From CAYMAZ01 sp964526285 (GTDB lineage: Bacteria > Bacteroidota > Bacteroidia > Bacteroidales > DTU049), in the NCBI GenBank assembly GCA_964526285.1, contig CAZGIW010000138.1, positions 1 through 5,721 on the forward strand: a stretch of 5,721 nt of DNA, in the 5' to 3' direction. Shown here piece after piece: positions 1 through 2,853 of the stretch (position 1 is the stretch's first letter; every line of letters begins with the position of its first letter). The position numbers and the translations under genes are program-made. The notes below the pieces were generated by a model. It saw only the letters and a program-made list of their open reading frames with translations, made no database searches and was not told the DNA's origin.

Positions 1-87
1 AATAAAAATTATAAAAAAGACATATAAAAAAACTTAAAAACAAATTCCCAAAACGAAAATATTCACATAATTTAGCTTTATTAAAAA
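1..87. other. Extremely AT-rich segment next to the truncated restriction gene
   Basis: Only 13 of 87 bases are G or C by hand count, far below the rest of the window. No reading frame here looks like a known protein. It begins exactly where the minus-strand restriction gene stops resembling its family (the last conserved codon, Gly664, is 88-90) and supplies that gene's final 17 codons and stop. It may be ordinary intergenic DNA joined to the gene by a deletion or rearrangement, or the edge of an element lying mostly outside the window. Only 33 bases lie beyond the stop codon, so this cannot be decided here. Confidence 0.5.
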
Positions 88-2079
88 ACCAAAAAGACAG
101 TTTTCAATGATGTTTTGTTTTTCGTGAAACAGTGCTTCCTGAAGTCGTTGGGTTTCTTTGTTGTGAGGATTATAGCTAAAAAATTCGCCATTTTCGTCTG
201 TGATTATCAATTCGTCGTTTTCAACCAAAAAATCATATTCCTTCATGCGCCTGCCTTCACGGTCGGTGAGAATTTTCAAGTCATGTTTAATAGCAATAAT
301 CTCATTGAGCGCCGACACCAGAAAATGCCCCGAACCCACTGCGGGGTCGCAAATTTTAATTGAATTGATGATTTTGTTTGCTTCAAATATTGAAAATGGC
401 CGATCTTTTCCAATGTTTTCATAAATATCGTCCAGAGTTTGAAAGTGCATCTGATTATGCGCAGAACTTTGGGGCGCTTCAGGTTTACCGTGACATTCTC
501 CCCTCTCGAGAGGCGACTTTTGGGTAAGTGCTTCGTTGAATTTCTGAACCACTGCTTTTCTGATGGTTTCGCGGCACATATACATGGTGATGAAACCGGG
601 AGTGAAAAACGAGCCGTCTTTGTAGCCGTTTATTTTTTCGAAAATCAAACCCAAAACCGAAGCATTGATGAGTGTTTTGTTGTCTTCCTGAATTTCTTCC
701 GATCCTTCGCTGCTAAAATCATATGCATCAAGAAAAGCAAAAAGATATTCAAGAGTTGTGATTTCTCCCGAACGTTTTTTTCCGCTGCTGTCTTTCAACA
801 CTGTTGTAGAAAGCACCGGAATTTTTTCATCGTCAGACAAATTGCTGATTAAAAGTGTTTTATGCTCAAGCTCATTGGGTTCAAAAAGCGATGAATTCAA
901 AAACGGCACTTTTGCATAGGTTTCTTTCACCTTCATGTTTCTGTCTTCGGGTATTTTTGCCAAAACCTGAAAAAACAAAGTGTTCAGTTCATCATAATTG
1001 CGGATAAGGTCTGAATTGAGAAAAGCATATTCTTTGTTGCCTTTGTGATATTTGATGAGTTGTGCTTCGAGCAGTTTCAGAAACAAAACTCTGTTCATCC
1101 AAGTGATTGAGAGTTCCAGCCCCACTGCAAAAAGTTTATCCTGTTGTGTTGCCCCATATTGCGAAGGATTATCCAGACGACCAATTTTGTCGAGGCTATC
1201 GAGCTGAATGATGGCATTTTCAAGTATTGACCCATAGTTTCTGTCTTTTTCGGCCTTTCTTTCAATAATTTTTTTGCTTCCGTCTTTGGTTTCAGTGAGT
1301 CCTATTATATGAAGCAGTTCGGTGTAAAATCGCTTGTCAAGACTGTTGCTGTCGTTGGCAAAGGGAAGTTTTAAAAGATGCTGGGGCGAAAGAAGTTTAA
1401 AAAGCACAATGAGTTTGTTGTCATCGGAAGGATCATTGTTTTTCAGAGCTTTTTCATAATCTCCAAGATAAAAATATGTGAATTCAATTTCATGAGTTAT
1501 GCTTTCCACATAGGGAGTGGCAATCTGCTTATAGAAGAAATCGGTTTTGGTGTCAGCCAGTCTACCTTCTTCAAAATCGGTAAATTGTTTCACAAATTGT
1601 TTGTTTTGAGCAAACAACCGTTCAAAAACTGATGCATCAAAAATGAACCATTCGTTCATGTTTGTGGCTATGAGGTGTTTAACTTCGAGATTTTTATTTG
1701 AAATTCGTTCTCTGAGGTAATAAAGAATAAGTTCGTGAAAAGCTTTGGCATTAATATTTTGAGGGCTCAGCATTTCGGCTTTGTTTCCTTGCTTTTTTGC
1801 TTCAATGATTACACCAACTGTGGAGTTTGCATCTTGTCCGTTGTGAATAACAAGATCATTTCTGCCTTTGGTATTGATAAAATGTTTGTCTTTATAGTAG
1901 GTGTCTTTCAGGAAGTCAGAAATTAGGTTTTTATGAAATTCTTCAGATTCATTTTCGTTGCTGGCACCAATCAATTTCAAAAGGTGGGTTTTGAAACCTT
2001 CAATTTCAGATCTGCCAGGTTTCACTTTTAAAAAGGCTTTGTTGAGTGCCTTGCGCGGAGTAAATTGCTTTAATATCAT
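34..2079 (-). CDS. Type IIG (Eco57I-like) restriction-modification protein, C-terminally truncated; probable pseudogene
   Basis: Full-length relatives are single-chain enzymes in which an N-terminal nuclease and an adenine-N6 methyltransferase share one DNA-recognition module, and from memory exceed 1,000 residues. The chosen start (ATG 2077-2079, product 681 aa) opens with MILKQFTPRKALNKAF, the usual family N-terminus. An upstream in-frame ATG at 2178 would add 33 hydrophobic residues unlike the family and would cover the promoter box. Residues 71-97 carry a PD-(D/E)xK-type nuclease motif (Asp75, Glu93, Lys95). Residues 134-149 (HLIATNMNEWFIFDAS) are another family hallmark. Methyltransferase motif I, DPAVGSGHFL, is at 578-587. 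The family pattern continues to ENCLFG (Gly664), where motif II (normally VDINP) should follow. Instead 17 unrelated residues lead to a stop. NPPY and target-recognition regions are absent, so methylation should be impossible. An insert of about 22 residues (522-543) sits just before the methyltransferase. Family assignment is firm; loss of function is inferred. Confidence 0.85.
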   Translation of the reverse strand: MILKQFTPRKALNKAFLKVKPGRSEIEGFKTHLLKLIGASNENESEEFHKNLISDFLKDTYYKDKHFINTKGRNDLVIHNGQDANSTVGVIIEAKKQGNKAEMLSPQNINAKAFHELILYYLRERISNKNLEVKHLIATNMNEWFIFDASVFERLFAQNKQFVKQFTDFEEGRLADTKTDFFYKQIATPYVESITHEIEFTYFYLGDYEKALKNNDPSDDNKLIVLFKLLSPQHLLKLPFANDSNSLDKRFYTELLHIIGLTETKDGSKKIIERKAEKDRNYGSILENAIIQLDSLDKIGRLDNPSQYGATQQDKLFAVGLELSITWMNRVLFLKLLEAQLIKYHKGNKEYAFLNSDLIRNYDELNTLFFQVLAKIPEDRNMKVKETYAKVPFLNSSLFEPNELEHKTLLISNLSDDEKIPVLSTTVLKDSSGKKRSGEITTLEYLFAFLDAYDFSSEGSEEIQEDNKTLINASVLGLIFEKINGYKDGSFFTPGFITMYMCRETIRKAVVQKFNEALTQKSPLERGECHGKPEAPQSSAHNQMHFQTLDDIYENIGKDRPFSIFEANKIINSIKICDPAVGSGHFLVSALNEIIAIKHDLKILTDREGRRMKEYDFLVENDELIITDENGEFFSYNPHNKETQRLQEALFHEKQNIIENCLFGFLIKLNYVNIFVLGICF
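451..516 (-). repeat. In-frame palindrome-bearing insertion inside the restriction gene
   Basis: Codons 522-543 read SPLERGECHGKPEAPQSS then AHNQ. This Pro/Gly/charged stretch interrupts otherwise conserved family sequence (FNEALTQK before, MHFQTLDDIYENIGK after). The DNA contains a perfect 12-bp palindrome, CCTCTCGAGAGG, at 502-513, and is visibly more GC-rich than its surroundings. From memory, SPLERG-encoding palindromic repeats are scattered through many Bacteroidota genomes, usually between genes. Here one seems to have been accepted inside a coding region without breaking the frame. The exact edges are estimated, because no target duplication is obvious. Confidence 0.5.
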
Positions 2080-2117
2080 TCTATAAATGCATTGAAAAAT
2101 TCGGAGGGTTAAAATTA

Positions 2118-2125
2118 CAAATTTA
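2118..2125 (-). promoter_or_regulatory. Candidate Bacteroidota -7 promoter box for the restriction gene
   Basis: On the minus strand this reads TAAATTTG, matching TAnnTTTG. It lies 38 bp upstream of the ATG at 2079, giving a leader of roughly 30 nt, and it supports the shorter start because the upstream ATG (2178) would not be transcribed from it. No good -33 TTG is present at the usual spacing, only a T-rich patch, so support is partial. No Shine-Dalgarno sequence is visible before the ATG, which is normal in this phylum. Confidence 0.4.
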
Positions 2126-2380
2126 TCCATTAAGTTGAGCTGAGTTATAAAAGATTTATGAACCAAATTGTCGTACAAAAAGTAAAGAGCTCATCTTTCA
2201 AGGTTTTTGAGATCAAAGCAGCATTGATAAACCATCTCTCAGTCAGCAATTTTAAAGAAAACCTAATCGCTAACAAATTTTGCAACTGCTCACCACTATA
2301 AAACATCGCAGTTTTCTTAGCCACTCCCATCGGGATTCCTATGGAAGAATTCTCCAATAAACACGAATATTACCTGCTAT

Positions 2381-2508
2381 GCAATACAAAAGGCTTCTAC
2401 TCTGTAGTAAAATCAACTGCGTTGATTTTCGTTTGTTTTGTCTCAACTGTTTCAGAAAACAAGTTTTCTTCACAGCTGATTCAAAACAATCAAAACCTTT
2501 TGTATTGC
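2381..2508. repeat. Nested inverted repeat 1 (three-way-junction layout)
   Basis: The outer stem is a perfect 13-bp pair, GCAATACAAAAGG (2381-2393) with 2496-2508. Two hairpins lie inside. Hairpin A is AAAATCAAC (2409-2417) with GTTGATTTT (2421-2429), loop TGC. Hairpin B is stacked: TTGTTTTG (2433-2440) with 2482-2489; TCAACTGT (2443-2450) with ACAGCTGA (2472-2479), one mismatch; and AGAAAAC (2454-2460) with GTTTTCT (2463-2469). A small extra stem, CTAC/GTAG, is at 2397-2407. The order (outer stem, short hairpin, long segmented hairpin) is the same as in the next element. It could be a palindromic mobile repeat or encode a structured RNA. The single mismatch would be an A-C clash in plus-strand RNA but a U-G wobble in minus-strand RNA. 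Confidence 0.6.
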
Positions 2509-2573
2509 TTAAAATTTCTGCAAACACGAAAAATTTGTCAAATAAATTTCTATTGTGATTTGCAAAAAAAAAT

Positions 2574-2705
2574 TTCTGCAAAAGCCATTTTAAACCAAAG
2601 CAAATCTGAGCCTTCAGATTTGCTTTTACACAGTTTCAAATTTTGACAGAGAAAGCTTGCTTTCAAGTTGTCAGAATTTGAAATTGTGTAATGGCTTTTG
2701 CAGAA
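2574..2705. repeat. Nested inverted repeat 2 (three-way-junction layout)
   Basis: The outer stem is a perfect 16-bp pair, TTCTGCAAAAGCCATT (2574-2589) with 2690-2705. Hairpin A is AAAGCAAATCTGA (2597-2609) with its exact complement at 2614-2626, loop GCCT. Hairpin B directly abuts it: 2627-2648 pairs with 2669-2690 over 22 positions with two non-Watson-Crick pairs, both G-U wobbles in plus-strand RNA, capped by GAAAGC (2651-2656) with GCTTTC (2659-2664). Almost the whole 132 bp is paired, leaving little single-stranded sequence at the junction. AAAATTTCTGCAAA just overlapping its left edge (2569-2582) is a direct repeat of 2511-2524, which lies just right of element 1, so the two elements share an edge motif. 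Confidence 0.7.
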
Positions 2706-2715
2706 CAACAAGATT

Positions 2716-2740
2716 ATTCGTGAAAATTCGTGAATTTGTG
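2716..2740. repeat. Triple ATTYGTG repeat
   Basis: ATTCGTG (2716-2722), ATTCGTG (2726-2732) and ATTTGTG (2734-2740), followed by GC, make a short iterated motif. From memory, strings of the form ATTCGTGAAAATTCGTG ending in GTGGC recur between genes in many Bacteroidota genomes; their function is unknown to me. It sits immediately right of nested repeat 2 and upstream of the surface-protein promoter, so an operator role is possible but unsupported. Confidence 0.45.
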
Positions 2741-2781
2741 GCTTATAAAAAATTGTGCTGAGCAGTTACCTGATTTTTATT

Positions 2782-2789
2782 TACTTTTG
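2782..2789 (+). promoter_or_regulatory. Candidate Bacteroidota -7 promoter box for the surface protein gene
   Basis: TACTTTTG matches TAnnTTTG and lies 64 bp upstream of the ATG at 2854, giving a leader of about 55-60 nt that includes an A9 run (2808-2816). The nearest upstream TTG (2753-2755) is 26 bp away, longer than the usual spacing, so the -33 half is weak. No other close match to the box is seen between here and the start. Confidence 0.4.
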
Positions 2790-2853
2790 CATGTTTACTT
2801 TCCCTATAAAAAAAAATTACACATATATAATTTATGAATATAATTTAAATTTT

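Larger units (their letters stand above)
2282..2769. repeat. Possible 488-bp composite element bounded by imperfect inverted repeats
   Basis: GCAACTGCTCACCAC (2282-2296) is matched in inverted orientation by GTGCTGAGCAGTTAC (2755-2769), 13 of 15 bases. Inside these arms, CACGAATATT (2362-2371) is mirrored by ATTATTCGTG (2713-2722), 9 of 10. Both nested palindromic elements lie between. This could be a non-autonomous mobile element or a pile-up of short repeats. No transposase and no clear target-site duplication are seen, and spacing on the two sides differs by about 33 bp, so the boundaries are tentative. Confidence 0.25.
2080..2853. other. 774-bp divergent intergenic region with structured repeats, no convincing gene
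   Basis: The restriction gene leaves to the left and the surface protein to the right. Short open frames here (for example minus 2145-2357 and plus 2341-2646) have no family resemblance, and the plus one reads through the inverted repeats, so none is called. Contents from left to right: the minus-strand promoter box (2118-2125); a stretch with nothing recognisable (about 2180-2280); one arm of an imperfect inverted repeat (2282-2296); two nested inverted-repeat elements (2381-2508 and 2574-2705) separated by an A9 run (2564-2572); a triple ATTYGTG repeat (2716-2740); the matching arm (2755-2769); a plus-strand promoter box (2782-2789); and a leader with a second A9 run (2808-2816). Confidence 0.6.

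Noticed and set aside
115..1926. Several plus-strand open frames of 60-140 codons
   Set aside because: All lie antisense to the well-supported restriction protein and have no family resemblance of their own.
2080..2178. Upstream extension of the restriction protein to an ATG at 2178 (33 extra residues)
   Set aside because: The extra residues are unlike the family N-terminus, the family start (MILKQFTP...) begins at 2079, and the best promoter box (2118-2125) lies inside the extension.
2145..2357. Minus-strand open frame of 70 codons upstream of the restriction gene
   Set aside because: No recognisable domain; it overlaps the restriction promoter and one arm of an inverted repeat. It reads like chance coding in AT-rich DNA.
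2341..2646. Plus-strand open frame of 101 codons in the intergenic region
   Set aside because: It runs through both nested inverted repeats, so its sequence is dictated by the palindromes; its residue composition is not protein-like and no family is recognised.
2381..2705. CRISPR-like array or intrinsic terminators
   Set aside because: The repeats are inverted, not regularly spaced direct repeats with unique spacers. The flanking genes diverge, so neither ends here, and the stems are not followed by a U-tract in a useful position.
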